From the NCBI GenBank assembly GCA_014654535.1, contig BNBA01000026.1:1-64000 (forward strand): DNA of 64,000 nt. Reading direction: 5' to 3'. Origin of the DNA: Xanthomonas boreopolis (lineage in GTDB: Bacteria > Pseudomonadota > Gammaproteobacteria > Xanthomonadales > Xanthomonadaceae). Under the pieces are notes generated by a model that had not been told where the DNA came from, searched no databases, and saw only the letters and a program-made list of their open reading frames with translations. Below, piece after piece: positions 36,343 to 43,963 of the stretch. Every line of letters starts with the position of its first letter. Within the stretch, counting starts at the first letter, position 1. A program made the translations under genes and the position numbers.

Positions 36343-37716
36343 TCAACCGCGCGCGGCGCGCCGCTTCAGCCAGTACCCCACCGCCAGGATCAGGAACCAC
36401 GCCGGGCTCACCAGCAGCGCCTGCAGCGTATCGGGCTGCAGCGTCAGCAGCACCAGCACGAACGCGAAGAACGCCAGCACCACGCAGCACATCGCCACGC
36501 CGCCGGGCATCTTGAAGGTGGACGCGGCATGCAGCTGCGGGCGCTTGCGCCGATAGGCGATGTAGGCGCACAGGATCAGCGACCAGACGAACATGAACAG
36601 CACCGCCGACAGCGTGGTGACCAGGGTGAACGCGGTCACCAGGTTCGGCACCACGTAGATCAGCAGCGCCCCGGCCATCAGGCAGGCGCAGGAGAACAGC
36701 AATCCGCGCGCCGGTACCGCCGCGCGCGAAAGCCTGGCGAAACCTTTGGGTGCATGCTTTTCCTCGGCCAGGCCGTAGAGCATGCGGCTGGTGGAGAAGA
36801 TGCCGCTGTTGGCCGAGGACGTGGCCGAGGTCAACACCACGAAGTTGACCAGGCTGGCCGCGGCCGGCACGCCCGCCAGCACGAACAGCTCCACGAACGG
36901 GCTCTTGCCCGGCACCACCTCGCGCCACGGCGTCACGCACATGATCGCCGCCAGCGCCAGCACGTAGAACACGATGATGCGCACCGGGATCGAGTTGATC
37001 GCCTTGGGCAGGTTGCGCATCGGGTTGGCGGTCTCGGCCGCGGTGGTGCCGACCAGCTCGATGCCGACGAAGGCGAACACCGCGATCTGGAAGCCGGCGA
37101 AGAACCCGGTCGCCCCCATCGGGAACATGCCGCCGTCGTTCCACAGGTTGGCCAGCGAGGCCACGTGCCCGTCCGGGGAGCGGAAGCCCCAGGCGACCAT
37201 GCCGGCGCCGGTGACGATCAGCGCGGCGATCGCCACGATCTTGATCAGCGCGAACCAGAATTCCATCTCGCCGAAAAGCTTCACCGTCACCAGGTTGAGC
37301 ACGAGCAGCAACAGCACGCACATCGCCGCCGGTATCCACGGCGCCAGCCCCGGGAACCAGAACTGCGCGTAGTTGGCGATCGCGATCACGTCGGCGATGG
37401 CGGTGATGATCCAGCAGAACCAGTACGTCCAGCCGCAGAAGAAGCCGGCCCACGGCCCGAGCAGGTCGGTGGAGAAGTCGATGAACGACTTGTACTCCAG
37501 GTTCGACAGCAGCAGCTCGCCCATCGCGCGCATCACGAAGAACAGCATCGCGCCGATGATCATGTACACGAACAGGATCGAAGGGCCGGCCAGGCTGATG
37601 GTCTTGCCCGAGCCCATGAACAGGCCGGTGCCGATCGCCCCGCCGATGGCGATCAGCTGGAGGTGGCGGTTGGAGAGGGAACGCTGGAGGTGGTCGGGGA
37701 CGGACGGATCGGACAT
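36343..37716 (-). CDS. cycA: D-serine/D-alanine/glycine:proton symporter
   Basis: 457 residues with twelve membrane helices. The segment from Q-L-I-A-I-G-G-A-I-G-T-G-L-F-M-G-S-G-K-T through M-R-A-M-G-E-L-L-L-S-N-L-E-Y-K-S-F, W-T-Y-W-F-C-W, L-W-N-D-G-G and F-V-G-I-E-L-V-G-T-T-A-A-E-T is nearly identical to E. coli CycA, so the assignment is firm. It imports glycine, D-alanine, D-serine and L-alanine across the inner membrane. The frame is open for a further 754 codons upstream, but that is a shadow of the receptor gene; family alignment places the start at M-S-D-P-S-V-P. It lies 125 bp downstream of the TonB-dependent receptor on the same strand. Confidence 0.96.
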   Translation of the reverse strand: MSDPSVPDHLQRSLSNRHLQLIAIGGAIGTGLFMGSGKTISLAGPSILFVYMIIGAMLFFVMRAMGELLLSNLEYKSFIDFSTDLLGPWAGFFCGWTYWFCWIITAIADVIAIANYAQFWFPGLAPWIPAAMCVLLLLVLNLVTVKLFGEMEFWFALIKIVAIAALIVTGAGMVAWGFRSPDGHVASLANLWNDGGMFPMGATGFFAGFQIAVFAFVGIELVGTTAAETANPMRNLPKAINSIPVRIIVFYVLALAAIMCVTPWREVVPGKSPFVELFVLAGVPAAASLVNFVVLTSATSSANSGIFSTSRMLYGLAEEKHAPKGFARLSRAAVPARGLLFSCACLMAGALLIYVVPNLVTAFTLVTTLSAVLFMFVWSLILCAYIAYRRKRPQLHAASTFKMPGGVAMCCVVLAFFAFVLVLLTLQPDTLQALLVSPAWFLILAVGYWLKRRAARG

Positions 37717-37841
37717 GGGGCGGACGGCAGTGGCGAAGGCAAGCGGCCAACTTAAGAGAAGCCCGCCGCCCGCGCCAGCCTCGATCGCCGCGCCCGCGGG
37801 CGGGGCTACCGCCGGCCCGCCCGCACCGTGCCCGGCCGGGC

Positions 37842-39992
37842 TCAGAAACGGTAGGTGAAGCCCAGCGTGGCGCGCCGGCCGGGCGCGTAGTGCAGGTTGC
37901 TGTACTGGTCCAGGACGAAGTACTTGCGCGCGGTCAGGTTCTCGACGTTCAACTGCACCGAGGCGCGCGGCCCGAAGGCGTAGCGCGCCATCGCGCTCAG
38001 CAGCGTCACCGCCGACTGGTCCACCCGGCGCAGCCCTTCCGGCACGGGCGCGCTCACCATGGCATGACTGGCCGCCTGCCAGTTGACGCCGCCGCCCACG
38101 GTCAGCCCGCTCCACTCGCCGGGCAGGCGCCAGGTGCTGAACAGCCGCACCAGCGTGCGCGGCAGGTCCGGGCGCAGTTGCTCGCCGCCCGGCCCTTCCA
38201 GCGTGAAGTGCGACCAGCCGAACGACGCGTTCCAGCCCTCGGCCAGCTCGCCCGACGCTTCCAGCTCGAAACCGCGCGAGCGCGTGCCGTCCACCGCGGA
38301 GTAGGCCTGGGTGATGCCGTCCGGCAGGTACTGCCCGGGATCGGCCACCGCCACGTTGTCCTGGCGCGTGTCGAACAGTACCAGCGAGGTGTTCAGGCGC
38401 CCGTCGAGATGGCGGCCCTTGATGCCGGCCTCGCGGCTGCTGCCCAGCACCGGATCGAGGAAGCTGCCGTCGGCCCGGCGGAACGGCTGCGGGTTGAATA
38501 CCTGGGTGTAGCTGACGAACGCCGAGTACACCGGCGTGATCGCGTACACCAGCCCGGCGTACGGCACGGTCTTGTTGTGCTCGTGGTGGAACACGCTGCT
38601 GTCGCGGGTATCGTTCTTCCAGCGGCTGTAGCGCGCGCCGGCGATCAGCGTGAGCGGCTCGGCCAGCGACAGCCGGGCGGCGGCATAGGCGCCCTGCTGG
38701 TCGGTGCGGTTGTCGGCGGACTTGCGCTTGTCGGCGCTGAAGTCCGGATAGGGGTAGTCCCCGTCCCACGCCAGGAAGTCGCCGACCGCGGCCAGCTCGC
38801 CATGGCTGGCCTCGAACGTCTCCGTGTCGTAGCGCGAGCCGCTCAGCCCGACCACCAGTTCGTGCTCGCGGCCCCAGGCCCGGAACGGGCCGGAGGCGTA
38901 CAGATCGAGCATGTTCTGGCGCCCTTCCTGGCGCGCCCGGTAGGCGTAGGGCGTCATGCCCTCGCCGGTCAGCCGGTCCGGGAATCCCTCGACGTAGAAC
39001 AGCGCCATGTCGCCCTCGGTGGCGCGATGGCTGGCCATCGCGCGCAGCTGCCAACCGTTGCCGAAGCGGTGCCGCAGGTCGGCGAACGCGGTCTGCGTGG
39101 TGTTGTACCAGTACGTCCAGTCGGCCGCGCTGTTGAAGCCGCGCGGCCATTCCAGGAAACCGCCATCGGCGTAGAACACCGGATAGAACCCCCAGGTGAT
39201 GCGCTCCGGCCGGGTCCTCTGGTAGTCGTAGCCCACGCTCAACGTGGTGTCCGGGGCGAGGTCGGCATCGACCACGCCGTACAGCACCGTCTTCTTGCCG
39301 TGGTAGCGGTCCAGGTACGAGTCGCCCTGCTCGTAGGCCCCCACCACGCGGCCACGCACGCGGCCATCCCCGCTCAGCGGCGAGGCCACGTCGACCGTGC
39401 CGCGCCACGTGTCCCACGAGCCCGCGCTGAGCGAGGCCTCGCCCTGGAACTCGCGGCTGTCGGCGCGCTTGCGCACGAAGTTGATCATCGCCGAGGGGTT
39501 GCCCGCGCCGGTCATCAGGCCGCTGGCCCCGCGCAGCACCTCGATGCGCTCGTAGATCGCGGTGTCCAGGCTGCCGTCGGCGGATTCGGCATTGAGGCCC
39601 GGCGCGACCGGCACGCCGTCGTAGGCCATGTTCTGGACCAGGAAGCCGCGCGAGTAGAACAGCACGCGCTCGGTGTCGTAGGCGTTGGACGAAACGCCGG
39701 TGACGTTGTCGAGCACGTCGCGCACCGAGGTCATGGCCTGGTCCTCGATGCGCTGCTCGGTCACCACGGTCAGCGACTGCGGGGTCTGCTGCGGCGTCAA
39801 CGTCAACCGCGTCGCGGCCGTGCTCTGCTCGACCGTATACGCGCGCGGAAGCGTGCCGCGGACATTGACCGCATCGAGCGTGGTGGCATTGTCGGGCGCC
39901 TCCGATCGCGACTGCGCCATCGCCGACAGCGCAACGGAAAGACCGGCCGCCAGCAGGCCCAGGCGCAACGCGCCGCAACGGGAATGGAACAT
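37842..39992 (-). CDS. TonB-dependent siderophore receptor (FhuE/FpvA-type)
   Basis: 716 residues with a signal peptide ending A-M-A-Q. A TonB-box-like segment and plug domain follow (T-P-Q-S-L-T-V-V-T-E-Q-R-I-E-D-Q, S-V-R-D-V-L-D-N-V-T-G-V, Y-S-R-G-F, I-E-V-L-R-G-A-S-G-L-M-T-G-A-G-N-P). A 22-strand barrel ends in the outer-membrane C-terminal F (L-G-F-T-Y-R-F). The R-G-F...G-A-G-N-P-S-A plug is typical of ferric-siderophore receptors such as FhuE and FpvA. Several aromatic extracellular loops are present. No Fur box was recognised upstream, so iron control is inferred from the family only. Met at 39992, with GGGGAG upstream, is preferred over upstream in-frame Mets. Confidence 0.94.
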   Translation of the reverse strand: MFHSRCGALRLGLLAAGLSVALSAMAQSRSEAPDNATTLDAVNVRGTLPRAYTVEQSTAATRLTLTPQQTPQSLTVVTEQRIEDQAMTSVRDVLDNVTGVSSNAYDTERVLFYSRGFLVQNMAYDGVPVAPGLNAESADGSLDTAIYERIEVLRGASGLMTGAGNPSAMINFVRKRADSREFQGEASLSAGSWDTWRGTVDVASPLSGDGRVRGRVVGAYEQGDSYLDRYHGKKTVLYGVVDADLAPDTTLSVGYDYQRTRPERITWGFYPVFYADGGFLEWPRGFNSAADWTYWYNTTQTAFADLRHRFGNGWQLRAMASHRATEGDMALFYVEGFPDRLTGEGMTPYAYRARQEGRQNMLDLYASGPFRAWGREHELVVGLSGSRYDTETFEASHGELAAVGDFLAWDGDYPYPDFSADKRKSADNRTDQQGAYAAARLSLAEPLTLIAGARYSRWKNDTRDSSVFHHEHNKTVPYAGLVYAITPVYSAFVSYTQVFNPQPFRRADGSFLDPVLGSSREAGIKGRHLDGRLNTSLVLFDTRQDNVAVADPGQYLPDGITQAYSAVDGTRSRGFELEASGELAEGWNASFGWSHFTLEGPGGEQLRPDLPRTLVRLFSTWRLPGEWSGLTVGGGVNWQAASHAMVSAPVPEGLRRVDQSAVTLLSAMARYAFGPRASVQLNVENLTARKYFVLDQYSNLHYAPGRRATLGFTYRF

Positions 39993-40320
39993 GGAACGCA
40001 GCTCCCCAGGAAAGGTTTGGAACGCAGCCATCGGCATGCGCAGGTGACGACGATCTGGCGGGCGGGGAGCTGGCGTGTCGTCGGATGGCGCGATTCTACC
40101 CGAGCGCCGCGGCGGGCACACGGACAGCCGCCGCGGCCGGGGGGACGGCGTCGTCCTTCAGCGGCCGGCGCGCCGGGATGCCTCGCCGCATTCCAGCGCG
40201 ATCACGTCCGGAACGATTCTGTCCGGTCCACGATGTAGGAGAGCACAAGCCTTCCCGATTGCTGCCGGGACGTGCCACCGCTTCGGTAATGCACCTGCCC
40301 GCCTTGGGCAGCTCCCAATC
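39993..40320. other. Intergenic region, no gene recognised
   Basis: This 328-bp spacer upstream of the siderophore receptor, and downstream of the XAC0095-like gene that is read towards it, should carry the receptor promoter. No convincing Fur box or -10/-35 pair was found by eye. Open frames in it lack ribosome sites and family features. Confidence 0.5.
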
Positions 40321-40926
40321 TCAATGCATGGGCACGCTATGCGATGATTCGGTGCGCACCACGGCATAGACCGCCCGTTCCTCGCCTACGCCGGATCGAC
40401 GGGAAGCACCGTTCCCAAGCGGCTGGGCTTCTATCCGGTCCAGCAGGCCACGTACCGTCTCCACGGCGTCGAAGATCGCATGGCCGATCTGGGGCAAGGT
40501 GCCGTCAGCGAACTCGGCCGTGTCGCTGGCTGCCACGACGTCGCCGTGGGCCGAGATCGCCTGGATCAGGCGGTCGAGCGCATCGAACTGGTCCGTCGTA
40601 ATGCCGAAGGCATATTTTTCGGACTCCACCTCTGGCACTTCGTTCGCGATATCGCGTTCGGGCGCGTCCTCGCTCTCGGTTCGCAGTGCCGGCCAGGACA
40701 CCTCATCCAGTACCAGGTCCACTTGGTCGGCCAGCAGTTCCAGGCAGAACGCCAGCTCGCCCATGCGCACCTCCGGCGCCCATTCCTTCTCCTCGTCCGC
40801 GATGCGCGGCTGCGCCAACCGCGACAGGAACTTGATGTGGTCGCTCAGCCTCGCCAATCGGAACTTACTGTCCTCGGGCAGGAAATAACCCGGCATATCC
40901 CTATCGTCGTACGCATGCTCTGACAT
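40321..40926 (-). CDS. XAC0095-like protein
   Basis: 201 residues with a strong ribosome site (AGGAGG, six bases before ATG). The N-terminus D-D-R-D-M-P-G-Y-F-L-P-E-D-S-K-F-R-L-x-x-L-S-D-H-I-K-F-L-S-R-L-A-Q-P-R resembles the Xanthomonadaceae XAC0095 family, which has no assigned function. The middle is acidic and helical. The C-terminal third (F-D-A-V-E-T-V-R-G-L-L-D-R-I-E-A-Q-P-L) is also helical, with no membrane segments or signal, so it is probably cytoplasmic. It lies downstream of the C4-like RNA on the same strand, in the position occupied by ash/icd-type genes in phage C4 loci. It is the first gene of the low-GC island. XAC0095 assignment is by recall of the N-terminal pattern. Confidence 0.75.
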   Translation of the reverse strand: MSEHAYDDRDMPGYFLPEDSKFRLARLSDHIKFLSRLAQPRIADEEKEWAPEVRMGELAFCLELLADQVDLVLDEVSWPALRTESEDAPERDIANEVPEVESEKYAFGITTDQFDALDRLIQAISAHGDVVAASDTAEFADGTLPQIGHAIFDAVETVRGLLDRIEAQPLGNGASRRSGVGEERAVYAVVRTESSHSVPMH

Positions 40927-40977
40927 CGTCGCCTCCTCATTCCCTAGAGTGGCCCGCCCGTCGCCAAGGACGGACGG

Positions 40978-41010
40978 GAAGTCGGGAGGCTAGAAACCGC
41001 ACGAAGCCGG
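40978..41010 (-). promoter_or_regulatory. Candidate target site of the C4-like RNA
   Basis: On the plus strand, GTCGGGAGG (40981-40989), CTAGAAAC (40990-40997) and ACGAAGC (41001-41007) are exact reverse complements of CCTCCCGAC (41047-41055), GTTTCTAG (41144-41151) and GCTTCGT (41132-41138). All lie in one minus-strand transcript upstream of the XAC0095-like gene. The site is 52-85 nt before that gene's ATG, so it would act by leader pairing rather than by covering the Shine-Dalgarno directly. Confidence 0.5.
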
Positions 41011-41044
41011 CGGGCGTATTCCCCTTTCGGGTCTTGTATTAGCC

Positions 41045-41160
41045 GCCCTCCCGACGCAGGCATCGCGTCGGTTGCGCCTGCGAAAAACGCGCAGGCACAA
41101 AAAACCCACCGGTTTGTCGGAGGTGGGCACCGCTTCGTGAGGAGTTTCTAGGCTCCGTAA
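41045..41160 (-). ncRNA. C4-type antisense RNA candidate
   Basis: Read on the minus strand this stretch contains CCTAGAAACTCC, CACGAAGC, then CCCACC-(11 nt)-GGTGGG followed by six T, then GCCTGCG/CGCAGGC around CGTTTTT, and CGTCGGGAGG. Two separate segments (41132-41156 and 41047-41055) are complementary to one downstream site (40978-41010). This is how the a'/b' arms of the phage P1/P7 C4 RNA, and the related P4 immunity RNA, pair with their a/b targets. The GGTGGGTTTTTT stretch would translate as G-G-F-F, a motif I associate with frames over such RNAs (Ash-like). A TTGACG -35-like element lies at 41189-41194. Family membership is from memory and needs a covariance-model test. Confidence 0.45.
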
Positions 41161-41306
41161 TGACGAGGATGCTATGGCTTCGGCGCCGCGTCAACCGTGG
41201 ATTTCCGCTGGCTGCCCAAGGCCGTACTGCGAGCCTCTCTCTCGTCCATGCGGAGCGCCGCGCAAGGAGCGCCGGGGTCCGGAAGGAGCGCCACGGACGC
41301 GTATTT

Positions 41307-41334
41307 TTCCTATAGCCAGATAGGAATTTTCCTA
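41307..41334. promoter_or_regulatory. Alternating TTCCTA/TAGGAA half-sites (operator candidate)
   Basis: TTCCTAT (41307-41313), AGCCAG, ATAGGAA (41320-41326), TT, TTCCTA (41329-41334). The first two form a perfect 7-bp inverted repeat with a 6-nt spacer, and the last two form TAGGAA-TT-TTCCTA. It sits in AT-rich DNA between the divergent C4-like RNA and the DUF2235 gene. The XRE protein encoded at 45066 is a possible ligand, but that is only a guess. Confidence 0.45.
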
Positions 41335-41533
41335 CATCACTTTGCAAGCGATCCCGTTGCCGCCTGGCTGCTTCCCTGGCGATATGACGGGTGATCTTTG
41401 CGCTGTTCCCCGTATCGAGCAGGCGGGCCAGGTTGATGGAATGAACCTCAAAGGTTAATTTTCGCGAAGCCGGGTCTGCTCGCAGCAACTCGCCAAGAAC
41501 GCAGAAGCCAGAATCCAAAAGGAGCGTGATGCC

Positions 41534-43099
41534 ATGAGGCCCCTCATCGTCGTCGGCGACCGTCTCAGCCATGGCGGCAGCGTCGCCGAACCGGCGACGC
41601 TGACGGCGGACGATGCTGCGCCAGCGCGGGAAACGCCTGCCACCGTCACGTTACGCATCGGCGTGTTCTTCGACGGCACCAACAACAACGCCGCCAACGT
41701 AGCCCAGGGCCTGCAATGCCGCGCGTCCTCGGCCGAAGCGTTGGGGCAGGCCCCAGAAGACCGCCAAGCCATGGTCGAAGGCTGCCGGCCTTTCATGCTC
41801 AAGGAGGGCAGCAGCTATGACAACGGCACTACCAACGTTGCGCGGCTGTATGAGTTGTATGAAGACAGCACCACCAAGCCACTTGAATCAGGGGCAGAAA
41901 ACTACTGGATTCCCCTTTACGTCGAGGGCATCGGCACCACGGCAGGAGAGCCCGATAATCTGTTGTCGCAAGGGCTGGGCAGCGGCAAGACCGGTGTGCT
42001 GGCCAAGGTGGAACAAGCGTTCAGTAAACTGATCCCCGAACAGCTTGAGAACTTCGTTTTGACTGCCGCCGATGTACAGGTCGAAGCCGTGGAATTCGAC
42101 GTCTTCGGCTTCTCGCGCGGCGCGGCGGCGGCACGCCATTTCGTCAACGAGGTCAATCTCAAGGGGCATGGCCCGCTGGGCGATGCGCTACTGCATAGCG
42201 GCGTGACCTATGCTCCGGGCTTCGAGCTCACACAGGGCGTACAGGTCGGCTTCGTCGGCCTGTTCGACACGGTGGTGGCCGTGGGCAGCCTGGCCGACGG
42301 CCTGAACGTGCGCGATGGCAGGAAGGGGGGCGTCCGCACCGCACTGCCGGCCGGGTGCGCAAGAAAGGTGGTGCAACTGGCGGCGCGCGACGAACGCCGG
42401 GCCAACTTCATGCTCACCACCGTGGCCCCGCCCCACCAGGAGATCGCCCTGCCGGGGGTGCATTCGGACATCGGCGGCGGCTACCACCGCGACCGTGAAG
42501 GGCCGCTGCTGCTGGAAAGGCCGGTGGGCTTCATCGAACCGGGCACCGGGTTGTCGCCCGGGCAAGCCCCGGACCGCGAGCGCCTGGAACGCAGCCGCGC
42601 CTACGCGCTGGCCGAGCGGGCCTGCGCCGTCTGGCGCGAGCACCTGGGATTGGGGCCAGAGGCGGTCACGGTGAAGGCGTGGCACCACTGGCAAACCCAG
42701 CGCCGCGCCGGCAGTGCGAGCGTGCAACCGGACTGGGTGCTGCGGATCTACGCGACGGTGGCGCTGGAACGCGAGGTGGACTGGCGTTACCAACTGATCC
42801 CTCTGCGGGTGATGCACAAGTTGGCGACGGAGGCGGGGGTATCCTGGCAACAATCGCCGAACGATATCCCCAGCTATTCCTTGCCGGAAGAACTGGAACC
42901 CATCGCCACAAAACTACTCGCCGGGCATCCATTGAGTGACGGCGAAGAAGCCTTGCTGCGTCGCAAGTACCTGCACGAATCTTCGCACTGGAACTTCACG
43001 CTGAGCGATAAACTGGGCGGCAATCCGGTCTCCCTGGACTTGGTGTACGTGAATCGCCCGGACCCGAGCGGTCGGCGTGGGATCAAACCGAATCAATGA
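41534..43099 (+). CDS. DUF2235 (Tle-type) lipase/T6SS effector candidate with PAAR-like N-terminal stub
   Basis: 521 residues. The first ~20 (M-R-P-L-I-V-V-G-D-R-L-S-H-G-G-S-V) look like the beginning of a PAAR spike domain, but the rest of PAAR is missing. From about residue 40 the DUF2235 alpha/beta-hydrolase fold starts (R-I-G-V-F-F-D-G-T-N-N-N). It has the nucleophile G-F-S-R-G-A-A-A-A-R, a catalytic Asp candidate in G-L-F-D-T-V and the His in P-G-V-H-S-D-I-G-G-G-Y. DUF2235 proteins include type VI secretion phospholipase effectors (Tle families) that attack membranes of rival cells. GGAG nine bases upstream supports the start. The next gene, a DUF2931 lipoprotein, begins at the stop codon and is the probable immunity protein. 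No vgrG or other T6SS gene is in the window, so this is an orphan module. Confidence 0.88.
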   Translation: MRPLIVVGDRLSHGGSVAEPATLTADDAAPARETPATVTLRIGVFFDGTNNNAANVAQGLQCRASSAEALGQAPEDRQAMVEGCRPFMLKEGSSYDNGTTNVARLYELYEDSTTKPLESGAENYWIPLYVEGIGTTAGEPDNLLSQGLGSGKTGVLAKVEQAFSKLIPEQLENFVLTAADVQVEAVEFDVFGFSRGAAAARHFVNEVNLKGHGPLGDALLHSGVTYAPGFELTQGVQVGFVGLFDTVVAVGSLADGLNVRDGRKGGVRTALPAGCARKVVQLAARDERRANFMLTTVAPPHQEIALPGVHSDIGGGYHRDREGPLLLERPVGFIEPGTGLSPGQAPDRERLERSRAYALAERACAVWREHLGLGPEAVTVKAWHHWQTQRRAGSASVQPDWVLRIYATVALEREVDWRYQLIPLRVMHKLATEAGVSWQQSPNDIPSYSLPEELEPIATKLLAGHPLSDGEEALLRRKYLHESSHWNFTLSDKLGGNPVSLDLVYVNRPDPSGRRGIKPNQ

Positions 43100-43123
43100 G
43101 GCGAGCGATGAAACGATGGGGTT
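43051..43123. repeat. 73-bp direct repeat, left copy (effector end/immunity start)
   Basis: The sequence from GAATCGCCCGGACCCGAGCG to GAAACGATGGGGTT is repeated with a single mismatch (T/C) at 43783-43855. This copy covers the last 16 codons of the DUF2235 gene and the first codons of the DUF2931 gene. The second copy lies just after the DUF2931 gene. Confidence 0.95.
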
Positions 43124-43752
43124 TGATGCTGTTGATGTGCCTGCTGACTGGATGCGCGACTGCGCCGGCCAAGGCTAGGCTACCGTATGACGCTTGGCGG
43201 CTGGGCTTCCTGGCTCCCCATTACATGGACGTTTGGACGGAGGATGCCGTTGTCGAAGATGTCCGAGGCCGCGTATTTACGGGCTACCGCAGTGGCACGG
43301 TTGCTATCGCCCACGAGGGCGATCCGAATGGCTGGCCTACCAGCGAAAGCATGGGAAAAGGACGTGATGTCATAGGCGCAGACCTGCCCAGGCGCATCTA
43401 TGTGCGCTGGCAATCGCTGGTGGAACCACAGACCTATCGGGTGACGCTGGAGATTCCCGAGCGCATGCGCAAGCTGATGCTGGAGAAGGCCGAATCACAG
43501 GCGGTTCCCGGCAAGTTCGACTATCAGAATGCAGTGGTGGTGGGTTTGGCCCCCGGCGGTTGGGTGAAAGTGTGGGTGAAGAGTCCAGGAGCACGGCGAG
43601 TTGAAGTGCTTTGCCAGCAAGCCGAAGTTGAGCCGAAAGGACCCGATCAAGGTGAGTATGGTGGTCGTTACGTCACACTGCCGGCCAAGGCCAAGGAATA
43701 CATCGCCAATAATCCTATCCCTTTCGACTCCTGGAAGTGCCCCGGAACTTGA
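43108..43752 (+). CDS. DUF2931 lipoprotein (candidate immunity protein)
   Basis: 214 residues starting with a lipoprotein signal (M-L-L-M-C-L-L-T-G-C). GAGG six bases upstream marks this ATG; another ATG overlaps the previous stop (ATGA at 43096) and would add four residues. The mature part has the DUF2931 look: Y-D-A-W-R-L-G-F-L-A-P-H-Y-M-D-V-W-T-E-D, D-V-R-G-R-V-F, L-P-R-R-I-Y-V-R-W-Q-S-L-V-E-P-Q-T-Y and a C-terminal W-K-C-P. Periplasmic DUF2931 lipoproteins are repeatedly found next to Tle effectors as cognate immunity proteins, so protection against the upstream lipase is the best hypothesis. It is enclosed by 73-bp direct repeats. GC content is lower than in the surrounding core genes. 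Confidence 0.85.
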   Translation: MKRWGLMLLMCLLTGCATAPAKARLPYDAWRLGFLAPHYMDVWTEDAVVEDVRGRVFTGYRSGTVAIAHEGDPNGWPTSESMGKGRDVIGADLPRRIYVRWQSLVEPQTYRVTLEIPERMRKLMLEKAESQAVPGKFDYQNAVVVGLAPGGWVKVWVKSPGARRVEVLCQQAEVEPKGPDQGEYGGRYVTLPAKAKEYIANNPIPFDSWKCPGT

Positions 43753-43782
43753 GCTCGCGCAGTGAATCGGCAGGCCGACCCT

Positions 43783-43855
43783 GAATCGCCCGGACCCGAG
43801 CGGTCGGCGCGGGATCAAACCGAATCAATGAGGCGAGCGATGAAACGATGGGGTT
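43783..43855. repeat. 73-bp direct repeat, right copy (remnant of a second effector/immunity junction)
   Basis: This encodes, out of gene context, the effector tail N-R-P-D-P-S-G-R-R-G-I-K-P-N-Q-stop followed by the DUF2931 start M-K-R-W-G, then diverges. It indicates that an effector-immunity junction or an extra immunity gene was once here in tandem and was lost by recombination or decay. Confidence 0.92.
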
Positions 43856-43963
43856 GTAGTGCACGCGCAGATTGGACAGCGGCACCAGGCAACTGGACAC
43901 CGTCCTAGGCGACCCGAATCTTCCCCTCAAGCGTGGCTGCGCAACCAGGAACCTCATCGAGGG

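Noticed and set aside
36343-39978. A 1211-codon minus-strand frame joining CycA with upstream sequence
   Set aside because: The upstream 754 codons are an out-of-frame shadow of the siderophore receptor; CycA homologues begin at the Met at 37716.
41039-41572. A 177-codon minus-strand frame overlapping the effector start and ending in G-G-F-F...R-R-E-G-G
   Set aside because: No ribosome site or known domain; the G-G-F-F tail is translation of the C4-like RNA hairpin, so the nucleic acid is the functional unit.
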